Shown here in pieces: positions 9,215 to 18,095 of a DNA stretch of 64,000 bases. A program made the position numbers and the translations under genes. The notes under the pieces are model-generated. The model saw only the letters and a program-made list of their open reading frames with translations, was not told the DNA's origin and did not search any database. This DNA is from Bin55 sp028819195 (GTDB taxonomy: Bacteria; Pseudomonadota; Gammaproteobacteria; Pseudomonadales; Azotimanducaceae), in assembly GCA_028819195.1 (NCBI GenBank), contig JAPPMF010000008.1, forward strand, positions 1 to 64,000. The letters are read 5' to 3'. Position 1 is the stretch's first letter; every line of letters starts with the position of its first letter.

Positions 9215-9484
9215 TCATCGTTTCTGTCGTTCTTGTCTAAACTTTTCAAATTCGTCAGCGTTTATTGCTTGATATTTTTGACCAACATCGAAATCTTCGG
9301 ACTTCTCAATTGCATAATCGAGATAGTCGGCAAGATCTCTTACATAAGTCAATAAATGTTCTTCAAGGATTGGGTGAAAAGTCTTTCTGAATTCGTAGTT
9401 ACACTCTCTCCATGCACCACTGAAGCCTTGTTGCCCTGCGATAAGATTTTTACTAATGTGTGAACCGATCGTCTTTATTTCCAT
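9215..9484 (-). CDS. Small hypothetical protein
   Basis: An 89-residue soluble, acidic, largely helical protein with aromatic and charged residues spread as in a folded protein (GAWRECNYEFRKTFHPILEEH, then a DLADYLDYAIEKSEDFD segment). There is no signal peptide or membrane span. The start could be the ATG at 9484 or a TTG six codons earlier at 9502; neither has a clear Shine-Dalgarno. I do not recognise a family. It sits alone between the importer operon and mnmC, all on the minus strand. Confidence 0.5.
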   Translation of the reverse strand: MEIKTIGSHISKNLIAGQQGFSGAWRECNYEFRKTFHPILEEHLLTYVRDLADYLDYAIEKSEDFDVGQKYQAINADEFEKFRQERQKR

Positions 9485-9588
9485 AGACAAATCTGAAGAC
9501 AAATTAGATTGTATCTTTTGGTATTAAATAAATTAGACACCAAAACCTATGAGTATATACGCTAGATTTAATTTATATCGTTGAATTC

Positions 9589-11421
9589 TTACGGATCAAT
9601 CAAATATTGACACGTGTTCATATTGACTTGAAATGGATTTGCTCGACGCTGTTGGCGAACTTCAAATCGGCCTGGTGCAATCGCACCTAGGTGTTTGGAC
9701 CATATCGGTGGTAACTCTCCGGCAATCTGACTTGCGACGATTTCTGCACCAAATGGTGCTGTTGTTGTCCCACTACTCCCATGTCCAAGATTTAACCAAA
9801 TCGTTGGTACGACTCGCCCAACAATTGGTAGCTTATCCGAAGTTACCGCTCTGGTTCCGCGAAAACTTACGTGATGTTTCCAGCCGGTCAATGTGGTCGT
9901 CGTCTGTAGCGTCTCGAGATTGTGTTGCATTGCTCGGGAATCAGGCCAAGGTTGATACTCGTATGTGGATCCCACCCAGAATTTCTCATTATGGGGTGCT
10001 ATATAACCGGTTCGTATAAGCGCGAGATCTGAACGATACGATTGAGTCGGCGATGTAAAACAGTCAATTTGTCCTTCAACCTTGATCATTTCGACGGGCG
10101 AAGCAATTTGTACTTCCTTTGGTAGAGAGAATGCTGTTGCTAAGACTTTCACCTCCTCTATCGCAGAACCCGATTGTTCCCTTTCTATGCTTGATCTGAT
10201 GTCAATGAGAGGGTGTTGTACCATAGCTTGGCAAAGTGCTGGACCTTCGAGAATCGTTGATCGAGGAAACAAAATCCCATTGGATTGGATTGGCAGGTCG
10301 AAAAAGTTATTTATTTCCAATCGATCTAACCGACGACACCAACGAGAATCCAGTTGTGCCGTAATATCTTGGAGTCTGGTCCAGGGCATATTTTCGCAAG
10401 GAATGTGTATCGCACCGCTCGCTTGTAGTTTGGTAACTTGTTGAATCCACGGTTGCGAGTAAAAGTAAGCGTGATTTCTAAACTGTACACTAGATTGGCA
10501 ACTGGTACTCAAACGTCCGTGTAAGACCGCGACTGGAATTCCCGAAGTCGAATCTGCAACAGTACCGGTCGGAGAGCATAGAGTAACGTTAATTTTCCTT
10601 CTAGTGAGTGCACGGGCGATACTTGTACCAGCAAATCCCCCACCTAAGACTTTGACCTGTTTAGGTGTAGAAATAGGTTCCATAGGCAGTTGATTCAATG
10701 TTGCGAATAATGTATGTTTTTTATGGTTGGTGTGAGAAATTCGTTCGACTCTAAAACCAGAATCTTCTAAGGGACGACGAACCTTTCCAGCGACCGAGAA
10801 CGAAGTTACCGTACCACCGTCTTTGGTACGACTCGAGAGCTGGGAAAGCAATTTAGTACTCCACATGGATGAGTTGCGATCAGGTGTGAAACCATCAAGT
10901 AACCAAGTATCCACACCCTGTGAATCTGTGGATAGAAACTCTTGGAATGCTTGCTGAACGTCTGCAAAGATCAATGTGAGTTCGATTCTTTCATTTCGTA
11001 ACAAGCGTCGATGGATTCCCTCCACCACAGGGGGATAGTCAAACAAAAACTCGGAAACTAATTCGTTGGGCAAGTCGAGTTTCTTGACTACAGTAGTTAG
11101 CAATTTATGGTCAAGGGGAGAACTGTCACAACTAATGAAACGCAGTCTTGCTGTATTACAGGTATTCTCTAGATAGGTTTCTGCGATCGTTAAAAAGTTT
11201 ACTGCAGCACCAAACCCGAACTCAAAAATAGTAAAGCAAGGAGATTCTCGAAACCTTGGTGCCAATCTGGCTGGCGAGATGTGAACTCGCTGACATTCGC
11301 CAACCGCGTCAGCGTCAGCATAAAAGTCGTTGTACGTTTTCGAGTAGAGGCGACCGTCTACAAACGCAACGTTTGGTTGTGTTATCTCGTGGCGACTGGC
11401 CTCAAGGGATCTTCGATCCAT
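9589..11421 (-). CDS. mnmC: Bifunctional tRNA mnm5s2U biosynthesis protein MnmC
   Basis: Completes mnm5(s2)U at the wobble position: the C-terminal FAD oxidase removes carboxymethyl from cmnm5U, and the N-terminal SAM methyltransferase then methylates nm5U. The N-terminal half shows FEFGFGAAVNFL (SAM motif) and WLLDGFTPDRNSSMW. The C-terminal half starts with the FAD-binding VKVLGGGFAGTSIARAL (near residue 260) and ends with the usual GHGSSGTTTAPFGAEIVA. The ATG at 11421 gives 610 residues, slightly short of about 670 in enterics. A GGAG four bases upstream supports this start over the longer frame to 11514. It overlaps the 3' end of the sulfurtransferase gene by 40 bp. Confidence 0.93.
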   Translation of the reverse strand: MDRRSLEASRHEITQPNVAFVDGRLYSKTYNDFYADADAVGECQRVHISPARLAPRFRESPCFTIFEFGFGAAVNFLTIAETYLENTCNTARLRFISCDSSPLDHKLLTTVVKKLDLPNELVSEFLFDYPPVVEGIHRRLLRNERIELTLIFADVQQAFQEFLSTDSQGVDTWLLDGFTPDRNSSMWSTKLLSQLSSRTKDGGTVTSFSVAGKVRRPLEDSGFRVERISHTNHKKHTLFATLNQLPMEPISTPKQVKVLGGGFAGTSIARALTRRKINVTLCSPTGTVADSTSGIPVAVLHGRLSTSCQSSVQFRNHAYFYSQPWIQQVTKLQASGAIHIPCENMPWTRLQDITAQLDSRWCRRLDRLEINNFFDLPIQSNGILFPRSTILEGPALCQAMVQHPLIDIRSSIEREQSGSAIEEVKVLATAFSLPKEVQIASPVEMIKVEGQIDCFTSPTQSYRSDLALIRTGYIAPHNEKFWVGSTYEYQPWPDSRAMQHNLETLQTTTTLTGWKHHVSFRGTRAVTSDKLPIVGRVVPTIWLNLGHGSSGTTTAPFGAEIVASQIAGELPPIWSKHLGAIAPGRFEVRQQRRANPFQVNMNTCQYLIDP

Positions 11422-12200
11422 TCGCTCCAAGAGCCTGCATATAACGCTGGTTCGTCGTAACCGGCAAGAATTAAGGCCAAGATATTGTGAGTTGCAGTCA
11501 CTCCAGAACCACAATACGAGATGACATTGTCGTCTTTCGATATGCTTTTGAAATTCTTACCGTTTGATTCAATGAGACCATTTTTATCTAAGTTTTCGGA
11601 AAAAGGGCAGCACAAAGCGCCTGGAATGTGACCCGCAGTGTGGTCCATGTTTTCGTTTTGTCCGTGAAAACGATCGACGGACCTCGCGTCGATCAGTGTG
11701 CCGGTGTGACTTTGTACGTCCTGCACTTCGACTTGACGTGTAAGCGGTTTTCGTAGTTCAAAGTTACCGAGAATTGGTTCTGAACTAGAGGTGGTCAATT
11801 CGAAATTAGCTTGTGTCCACGCACCTAAGCCACCATTTAAAACGGCTACTCTTTCGTGTCCAGCCCATCTAACCATCCACCACAGACGACATGCAAAAAT
11901 GGAGTTTGAATCGTCGTATGCGACAATGTAAGAGTCATTGTTTACGCCATGCTTTCTCAGTACAGCAGCGAAAGATTCTCGCTGCGGTAAAGGATGTCGA
12001 CCACGATTTCCTGGTTTGTCTGCTAGATCGTCGTTCAGAGAAATATACCGAGCGTTTGGAATATGCCCTTGTGAATATTGCTGGTGGCCAAGTTCCTTAT
12101 TCCTAAGATCGAACCGACAGTCGAATAGGACGATGGTCTCGTCTTCTATCATCGAATTCAAAGTTGCAGGTGAAATGAGATTATCCTCTGTTTTCCACAT
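11382..12200 (-). CDS. 3-mercaptopyruvate/thiosulfate sulfurtransferase
   Basis: Two rhodanese domains in tandem, 272 residues. The active-site loop CGSGVTA (Cys near 230) is the mercaptopyruvate-sulfurtransferase type rather than the CRxGxT of thiosulfate enzymes, as in SseA. The first, inactive domain shows LFDCRFDL and GHIPNARYISLNDDLADK; the second DARSVDRFHG and AGHIPGALCCPF. The start is the ATG at 12200, with AAGGA 11 bases upstream; a longer frame reaches 12260 through a poorly conserved Phe-rich stretch. Overlap with mnmC suggests translational coupling. A link between sulfur transfer and mnm5s2U modification is attractive but inferred only from position. Confidence 0.9.
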   Translation of the reverse strand: MWKTEDNLISPATLNSMIEDETIVLFDCRFDLRNKELGHQQYSQGHIPNARYISLNDDLADKPGNRGRHPLPQRESFAAVLRKHGVNNDSYIVAYDDSNSIFACRLWWMVRWAGHERVAVLNGGLGAWTQANFELTTSSSEPILGNFELRKPLTRQVEVQDVQSHTGTLIDARSVDRFHGQNENMDHTAGHIPGALCCPFSENLDKNGLIESNGKNFKSISKDDNVISYCGSGVTATHNILALILAGYDEPALYAGSWSEWIEDPLRPVATR

Positions 12201-12686
12201 CAATGTATTGTCCTTAAATAAAAATAGGTTTTCAAAAAATTTTGCATAGTCGTATGCCAATACTTTTCGATTTTACTATGGTACAACGGTATTATTTTGA
12301 ATGTTGACCGCAAATGCCCAGATACATTCGGTTTATCACAAGTGTTGTTGAGAATTAAATAGACGGTAATGATTCATATCTAGTGAAACGTAGTGATTTT
12401 ATTCGAAGTTCCAACCTTTTGAAGATTCTCAATACACAAACGCCCCTTCAACAACCAAACAAAGAATTTTGTGCGAACTTCGAGTTTTTTATTGCAAATA
12501 GCAGCGCATTCTAAGTGCGCGAGAAGGTTACTTACAACTTGCGACGACCGCGAGTATATACAACTCTACTCACAAATGTGGTTTTGCTGTTTTCAATAGA
12601 ATGAACCATATAAACATTGGTGGTCGTCGTTATTACCTCGACGGTCAGGTTGTCATCTGTTGTTCTGAAATTAAGGAAGGTACTAC
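12201..12686. other. Divergent intergenic region, no gene seen
   Basis: About 490 bp between the minus-strand sulfurtransferase and the plus-strand desaturase. It must carry both promoters but I cannot name hexamers with confidence. I looked for tRNA arms, small RNA hairpins with T tracts and inverted operators and found only weak short stems. AGGAAGG at 12672-12678 is a good ribosome-binding site for the desaturase GTG at 12687. Confidence 0.4.
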
Positions 12687-13895
12687 GTGTTAGGAATTGA
12701 TTGGTTGTTTGGGATTGTGGGATTTTCCCTAGTCTGGATTCTTCTTTACTTCTTTCTCACTACGCACTTTACATTCATATCAATCACCCTGTACTTACAT
12801 CGTAGTTTAGCACATCGTGCATTAGATTTACACCCCGTACTTTGTCACTTCTTTAGATTCGTCCTATGGATGTCGACGGGTATGGTTACTCAAGAATGGG
12901 TTGCCGTACATCGAAAACATCACGCCAAAACTGAAACCGAAGAAGATCCACACAGCCCAGTAATCCATGGCTTACCCAATATCTTGTTCAAGGGAGTTGA
13001 GTACTATCGTGATGCGATTGATGAGCAAACCCTAGCAACCTACGGTACAGGTTGCCCCAACGATTGGGTCGAACGAAATATCTACTCTAAACTTACTATT
13101 CTTGGCGTTGCTTTGCTCGCGGTAATCGATCTCTTTTTATTCGGTGTTGTGGGGATTGTTATTTGGGCACTACAAATGATGTGGACACCGTTTTGGGCAG
13201 CCGGTGTGGTGAACGGGATTGGACATGCTCTTGGTTATCGAAACTTTGAGTGCGCTGATAATGCGAAAAATATTTTTCCAGTAGGATTGCTAGCATGTGG
13301 AGAAGAACTACACAACAATCACCACACTTATCCAAATTCAGCGCGATTTTCGGTTAAGAATTGGGAATTTGACTTGGGCTGGCAGTACATTCGGTTGCTC
13401 GCGATGCTGAAGTTAGCAAAACCCTTACATACCGGTCCGGTAGTTGAACGAGTCAATAACAAAGTATCCATCGACGTGAATACTTTGTGGGCAGCTGTTA
13501 ATGATCGTTTTCGCATCATGGCAGAGTTCGCGGAACGAGTCATGAAACCTAATGTGCGCGCGGAGAAGAAGAGGGCAAACAGTCACCAAATCAAAGCAAC
13601 TTTTCGACGCGCGAACCGAGCGCTATGCGCTCATGAAGTGATCCTAAATGATCACGATAGAACCAAAATTGTTAAAGTAACTCAAGCTAGTCCGTTGATT
13701 CAACGACTGTATCTCCTAAAGCTACGACTTAACGAGCTTTGGAGAAAACGTAATGGAAGTACTGAAGAACTCTTGCAAGAATTCAAGGAGTGGTGTACAG
13801 ATGCTGAAACCTCTAACGTTCGAGAACTCAAAGATTTCGTCGCCGACTTGAAAACGCTAACCGTTCCACAACCGAGTTATTCACATTCGGTCTAG
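12687..13895 (+). CDS. Membrane acyl-CoA/acyl-lipid delta-9 fatty acid desaturase
   Basis: Non-haem di-iron desaturase that introduces a cis double bond into saturated acyl chains in the inner membrane, using molecular oxygen and an electron donor. The three histidine boxes are intact: HRSLAH (residues 38-43), HRKHH (75-79) and HNNHH (about 209-213). Membrane spans flank the first box (8-36) and lie at about 145-180. The 402-residue length includes a basic, helical C-terminal tail of roughly 130 residues, as in Pseudomonas-type desaturases. The start is GTG with AGGAAGG upstream. The last 15 bp overlap the convergent argS 3' end. It may help adjust membrane fluidity; cold regulation is not shown by the sequence. 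Confidence 0.93.
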   Translation: MLGIDWLFGIVGFSLVWILLYFFLTTHFTFISITLYLHRSLAHRALDLHPVLCHFFRFVLWMSTGMVTQEWVAVHRKHHAKTETEEDPHSPVIHGLPNILFKGVEYYRDAIDEQTLATYGTGCPNDWVERNIYSKLTILGVALLAVIDLFLFGVVGIVIWALQMMWTPFWAAGVVNGIGHALGYRNFECADNAKNIFPVGLLACGEELHNNHHTYPNSARFSVKNWEFDLGWQYIRLLAMLKLAKPLHTGPVVERVNNKVSIDVNTLWAAVNDRFRIMAEFAERVMKPNVRAEKKRANSHQIKATFRRANRALCAHEVILNDHDRTKIVKVTQASPLIQRLYLLKLRLNELWRKRNGSTEELLQEFKEWCTDAETSNVRELKDFVADLKTLTVPQPSYSHSV

Positions 13896-15593
13896 CACAG
13901 AAATCCCTAACGACTGTAGTCCAGTTCGCAGAATCTCCGCGACCTTGGTGCATAATCCTAGGCGACTTTCTTGTTGTACTGTTGAAGTTCCTTTTAAAAT
14001 CGGGCACTGTTCATAGAAACGCATAAATCGTACAGTCAGTTCGTATAGATACGTACAAAGATGATGCGGTTTTCGTTCTTCCGTACTCTGTTCGAATAGT
14101 TCTTGAAACTGTAGGATCGCTAACGCCAGATCTCGTTCAGCATTCTCCGTCAGTTTGATGCTATTGTGTCTGCATTGTGTTTCGGATACCTTTCCGCGTT
14201 CAAATAGGGAACACACTCTAGCGTAGGCATAGAGTAGGTAAGGGGCTGTATTTCCTTCGAACGCAAGCATCGTGTCCCAATCAAATCGGTAGTCATTGAT
14301 TCTGTTTTTAGATAGATCCGCGTACTTGATGGAACTGATCGCGATCCGCCGCGCAATTTCTTGTGGATCAACTTCTCGATTTGAACTTTCCCTGTCCTGA
14401 ATGACTTGTCTTGCTCGTTCGATTCCTTCTTCGATAAGACTTGATAGTAGGATACTACTCCCAGTTCGAGATTTAAGTGGAGCACCATCAGCATTAAGAA
14501 TCGAGCCAAATACCAGATGTTCGAGTTCGACGGAATCTTGGACGTATTTAACCGCGCGTACCACGGTGAACAAGTGCTTAAAGTGGTGAATCTGGCGGGC
14601 ATCAGTGAAGTACATTAACCGATTTGCGCGCAATTGGTTTACTCGATGTTTCACTGCTGCTAAGTCAGTAGTATGGTATAAGTACCCACCGTCGGACTTT
14701 TGCACAATCATCGGGAGTGGAGAACCATCTTTTTTAAAGAAACCATCTACATATACACATTTCGCACCTTCAGATTCGGATAAAAGATTTGCTGCATTTA
14801 AGTCATCAATAACGGCTGGGAGCTCAGCGTTGTAGGCACTCTCGCCACGAATGTCCTCTCGTTGTAGCAAAACATCCAAATCTCCGTAGATTCCTTGCAT
14901 ATGATTGATTGTCTTGGCGACAATGCGTCGCCAAACTTCCATTTCTGTTGGACGTTGTGCTTGTAGATTTGTCACAGCATTGCGAGCTCGGTTAGCAAAC
15001 TCGAAATCGCTATCAAAACGAGAACTCGCATCAACATACAACCGCTCAATATCCGAAAGCGACTGAGTTTCAGATTCGCTCAAGGAGTCCAAGTGCGCGA
15101 TTAGTTTCCCAAAAGCCGTCCCCCAATCACCAACATGATTCTGCGGAATCACCTCGTGACCGTGCAACCGCAACATCCGGGCTACGGCATCGCCGATCAC
15201 CGTACTCCGTAAGTGTCCGACATGTAGTTCTTTCGCGATGTTGGGCGAAGAATAGTCAATCACGATGCGTTCTGGTCGAGCTGTCGGCGCAATCGCGGGA
15301 CGTTGTTCAACTAAGTCTTCTACGTATTGACGATCTAGTGTGACATTGATAAACCCAGGACCGGCAATCTCGAGTTTTGCAGGAAGTGAATTTAGAGAAC
15401 TGTGAGTACTGACCGTTTGTGCCAATGAACGTGGGTTCGTTCCAGTGGATTTGGCTGCCGAGATCACACCATTGACTTGATAGTCGCCAAATTCCGGACG
15501 GCTTGCACGAAAGACAAGCGCGTTAGCGTTTTCAAAACCGAGTAACTGGAGAGTGTGTTGAAATCTTTTAGATAATTCGAATCGAAGATTGAT
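13881..15593 (-). CDS. argS: Arginyl-tRNA synthetase, apparently started at AUC
   Basis: Charges tRNA-Arg. Class I marks: HVGH of the HIGH motif (residues 124-127) and the preceding IDYSSPNIAKE. The C-terminal anticodon-binding domain is present. The odd point is the start. The only canonical start is a GTG at 15467, inside the conserved N-terminal Add-1 domain, which would remove about 42 residues including EFGDYQVNG. The frame is open upstream to the TGA of the preceding gene (15603-15605), and conserved residues begin exactly at ATC 15591-15593 (then NLRFELSKRFQHTL), aligning with the usual MN-start of ArgS. There is no ATG, GTG or TTG in that stretch. From ATC it is 570 residues, near the usual 577. 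The gap to the upstream gene is 9 bp, suggesting coupling. Confidence 0.93.
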   Translation of the reverse strand: MNLRFELSKRFQHTLQLLGFENANALVFRASRPEFGDYQVNGVISAAKSTGTNPRSLAQTVSTHSSLNSLPAKLEIAGPGFINVTLDRQYVEDLVEQRPAIAPTARPERIVIDYSSPNIAKELHVGHLRSTVIGDAVARMLRLHGHEVIPQNHVGDWGTAFGKLIAHLDSLSESETQSLSDIERLYVDASSRFDSDFEFANRARNAVTNLQAQRPTEMEVWRRIVAKTINHMQGIYGDLDVLLQREDIRGESAYNAELPAVIDDLNAANLLSESEGAKCVYVDGFFKKDGSPLPMIVQKSDGGYLYHTTDLAAVKHRVNQLRANRLMYFTDARQIHHFKHLFTVVRAVKYVQDSVELEHLVFGSILNADGAPLKSRTGSSILLSSLIEEGIERARQVIQDRESSNREVDPQEIARRIAISSIKYADLSKNRINDYRFDWDTMLAFEGNTAPYLLYAYARVCSLFERGKVSETQCRHNSIKLTENAERDLALAILQFQELFEQSTEERKPHHLCTYLYELTVRFMRFYEQCPILKGTSTVQQESRLGLCTKVAEILRTGLQSLGISVLDRM

Positions 15594-15602
15594 TGCAGTA
15601 GC

Positions 15603-16181
15603 TCACTCGACTATTCGTATATTGTTGGCGACGAGACCCCGCTCATTCTTTCCGACATCAAATTTGACTTTTGGTCGTTGGACGAGGGCATGATCAGAGA
15701 CTTTTGTCTTAAAGCCGGTCTTATGAAAGAATATTCGATTACCTTGATCATCTTCGACGAAACCGTATGATGATTTTCGAAAATAGACTTTTACCCGACC
15801 ACTGACACCTTTCGTAGCACTTTTGTTTCTTTTCTTGTTTGCGGATTCTTTGGTGGTAGATTTATTCTCGCCTTTATCCGTTTGGCTTGTTTTCCCTGAG
15901 ACCTTTTTCTTAGTCTTCTTTTGGTGGTTTTTACTCGATGTTTTCTTCGTGTCTTTGGCAGTGGTGGATGTACTTCGATTTAGTATTTGAAAAGTAATAA
16001 AGTTGCTTAACACCAAACCCAGTGTTGTTATGACAAAAAGTGCTACAAACGGTACAAATGTACTATTCTCTAACGCGTAAGGATCGACTTTGAAATAACG
16101 TAGTGCTAGCTCAGCGGTCAGCGCCGACCACAGAAATATGAAACCAATCAAGGCGAAAAAATATAGTTTTCTTGGATTCAT
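15603..16181 (-). CDS. Membrane-anchored cold-shock-domain protein
   Basis: 192 residues in three parts. Residues 7-29 and 43-66 are hydrophobic spans. About 70-125 is a Lys/Thr/Ser-rich linker of very low complexity (KKTSSKNHQKKTKKK and similar). From about 126 a cold-shock-like OB fold begins: GRVKVYFRKSSYGFVEDD, then NRIFFHKTGF, which match the RNP1 and RNP2 strands, followed by PKVKFDVGKNERGLVANNI. Cold-shock domains bind single-stranded RNA or DNA, so this protein should hold an RNA-binding head at the cytoplasmic face of the membrane. It lies directly before argS on the same strand with 9 bp between them. I know of membrane CSD-DUF1294 proteins with the reverse domain order, but not of this arrangement. 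Confidence 0.75.
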   Translation of the reverse strand: MNPRKLYFFALIGFIFLWSALTAELALRYFKVDPYALENSTFVPFVALFVITTLGLVLSNFITFQILNRSTSTTAKDTKKTSSKNHQKKTKKKVSGKTSQTDKGENKSTTKESANKKRNKSATKGVSGRVKVYFRKSSYGFVEDDQGNRIFFHKTGFKTKVSDHALVQRPKVKFDVGKNERGLVANNIRIVE

Positions 16182-16250
16182 AAAGCTGTAAATAAGCTAT
16201 TGGTTGTGTTTGAAGTAATTTCGTGTAAAAATTGCGAACTTAGCTTTGCC

Positions 16251-16901
16251 TTACTCAATAGAGTTTTCGTCGTCAACCCGGCGAACTTCGTTGATCACGA
16301 TATTGTCTACAGGACAATTTTCAAGTTTAAGGGGAGAATCTTCGAATTTTTTAGTTTCGACCGCTACAGCAGCGATTTTTTCTACCACATCCATCCCTTC
16401 AATCACTTTACCGAAGACGGTATATCCGTCTGCTCTACCTTGCAATGAACCAGCTGATCGATAGTTTAGATGACTGTTGTCTACTAAATTGATGAAGAAA
16501 TCTGACGAAGCCGAATTTTGGTCGCCCGGTTTTTGTGCCATGGCTATAGTACCCTTCTTGTTAGATACACTGTGTCTAGCTTCGTTATCGACGGTTTCAT
16601 CGACGGTGTGTTTTTTGTAATTTTCATCAAAACTGCCGGCTTGGATAACAAAACCTGTCATCACCCGGTGAAAAACAATACCGTCATAATGATCATTGTC
16701 GACTTGCTTTAAGAAATGTGCTACGTTGAGTGGGGCTTTATCGGGGTATAACTCAATGATAATACTACCCATAGAGGTATCAATAACCACGTTGGGGACT
16801 TCGTCAGTGTCAGTGTCGGCGTCTGTTGTTGAATCTTGTGCTTGCACGTGTAAAAAAAATCCTAAGACAGAAAAAGATAAAAGTAAAAGTTTAAGTTTCA
16901 T
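16251..16901 (-). CDS. Secreted cyclophilin-type peptidyl-prolyl isomerase
   Basis: 216 residues: signal peptide MKLKLLLLSFSVLGFFLHVQAQ (shown in part; cut near residue 21), a short Asp/Thr/Glu linker, then the cyclophilin domain. Markers are FHRVMTGFVIQAG (active-site Arg), MAQKPGDQNSASSDFFINL and GYTVFGKVIEGMDVV. It should catalyse proline isomerisation of periplasmic proteins (PpiA-like). The ATG at 16901 is chosen because a signal peptide begins there; the frame continues to 17000 through unlikely sequence. Its start codon overlaps that of the divergent apbE frame if the latter starts at 16900. Confidence 0.9.
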   Translation of the reverse strand: MKLKLLLLSFSVLGFFLHVQAQDSTTDADTDTDEVPNVVIDTSMGSIIIELYPDKAPLNVAHFLKQVDNDHYDGIVFHRVMTGFVIQAGSFDENYKKHTVDETVDNEARHSVSNKKGTIAMAQKPGDQNSASSDFFINLVDNSHLNYRSAGSLQGRADGYTVFGKVIEGMDVVEKIAAVAVETKKFEDSPLKLENCPVDNIVINEVRRVDDENSIE

Positions 16902-16926
16902 GGTAAGTATTTTAGACTGTACTTGT

Positions 16927-17934
16927 TTGCTTGCTAAGCATTTTTGTAACTCGGCGTGTATTCTTATGTTGACCACGATGCTGTTCGCGGGTTGTAGCAA
17001 TCAATCGTATAAGGAAATTAAGGGCTATACAATGGGGACGAGCTATCGTATTGTCTCTCAGTGCGAACAACTAGTCGAGCCGAAAGTTATAGCTACAAAG
17101 CTCGACGAGTTGGAGTCTGTCTTGTCAACTTATCGAGCTGATTCGGATATCACAAGATTCAATCAGAGTGAACCGTTGAAATGGGTAGCAGTCGATCGAT
17201 CGTTGGTGAATGTTGTTGAATTAGCAGAACAAGTGAGTCTAGCTACCAATGGAAAATTCGACATTACCGTTAAACCCTTAATTGATCTTTGGGGTTTTGG
17301 TGCAACGGTCGTTCAGAAATCACCTACAGCAGATGAGATTCGTAAGGTTTTACCACTAGTAGACTATCGCGCGATTGAATGGCGATATATTCAACCAGCG
17401 CTGCGTAAACAGCAAGAGTTGTCTATCGACGTATCGGGTATTGGAAAAGGTTATGCAGTGGATCAAGTGGCACAATATTTGGAAGAAAATCGTTGTGAAA
17501 ACTATTTGATTGACATAGGTGGTGAAGTTCGTGTTCTGGGACACAATCCTAATGGTACCCCTTGGCAAGTTGCTATCGAATCTCCAGACTTGTCTGGACG
17601 AGTTCAGTTTAAACTTGCGATTTTGGAAGGGGCTGTTGCGACTTCGGGTACTTATAGAAATTTTCGAACTTATGAAGAATCAAAAGTCTCGCATCTGATT
17701 GATCCTCAGCTAGGGTATCCCATACAATCTCATCTCGTTAGTGTGACTGTATATGCTACCACTACAACTCAGGCCGATGCTATATGTACAGGTTTATTTG
17801 TTATGGGAATCGAAGCGGGATTGGAGTATGCGGAACAAAAAAATATCGCTGTCGTTTTTGTGACATTTCTATCAGAGAGAGAGGGTTTAGATTATCAACT
17901 GTCGACCGCAATGGAAGCAATCATTGAATACTGA
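16927..17934 (+). CDS. apbE: FAD:protein FMN transferase (ApbE) lipoprotein
   Basis: Transfers FMN from FAD to Thr residues of flavoproteins such as NqrB/NqrC and RnfD/RnfG in the periplasm. Family text: GYTMGTSYRI at the mature N-terminus, SGIGKGYAVDQVAQYL, LIDIGGEVRVLG, TSGTYRNF and SHLIDPQLGYP, with FAD- and Mg-binding positions in the latter motifs. The export signal ends in LFAGC, a lipobox. The start is not settled: ATG 16900, TTG 16927 and ATG 16966 are in frame. TTG 16927 gives a signal with an early Lys and His and is my choice (335 residues). No nqr or rnf genes lie in the window. Confidence 0.9.
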   Translation: MLAKHFCNSACILMLTTMLFAGCSNQSYKEIKGYTMGTSYRIVSQCEQLVEPKVIATKLDELESVLSTYRADSDITRFNQSEPLKWVAVDRSLVNVVELAEQVSLATNGKFDITVKPLIDLWGFGATVVQKSPTADEIRKVLPLVDYRAIEWRYIQPALRKQQELSIDVSGIGKGYAVDQVAQYLEENRCENYLIDIGGEVRVLGHNPNGTPWQVAIESPDLSGRVQFKLAILEGAVATSGTYRNFRTYEESKVSHLIDPQLGYPIQSHLVSVTVYATTTTQADAICTGLFVMGIEAGLEYAEQKNIAVVFVTFLSEREGLDYQLSTAMEAIIEY

Positions 17935-17950
17935 TCTTGGTCAGCAGAAG

Positions 17951-18051
17951 TTGTCGTGGTAGGTAAAAGGAGTTAGGAACGTTTAAGTTGTCACTTTTGC
18001 GACGAATGACAACTAAAGGGAGGAGAGATAAACGTCTACCTACCACGACAA
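17951..18051. repeat. Nested three-stem palindrome after apbE
   Basis: TTGTCGTGGTAGGTA (17951-17965) pairs perfectly with TACCTACCACGACAA (18037-18051), 15 bp. Inside it ACGTTTA (17979-17985) pairs with TAAACGT (18029-18035), and GTTGTCA (17987-17993) with TGACAAC (18007-18013). The left bulge between stems 1 and 2 (17966-17978) contains AAAGGAG; the right bulge between stems 2 and 3 (18014-18028) is GGGAGGAGAG-rich. Single-base bulges lie opposite each. It could fold as a 101-nt RNA or be a MITE-like palindrome. It has no T tract, so it is not a simple terminator. Confidence 0.7.
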
Positions 18052-18095
18052 ATTCTTACAAAGGAGAATCACTAGTTAATATTTTGTAAAAAATA

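Noticed and set aside
14150..14602. 150-codon minus-strand frame within argS
   Set aside because: Same-strand shadow in a different frame of a conserved synthetase.
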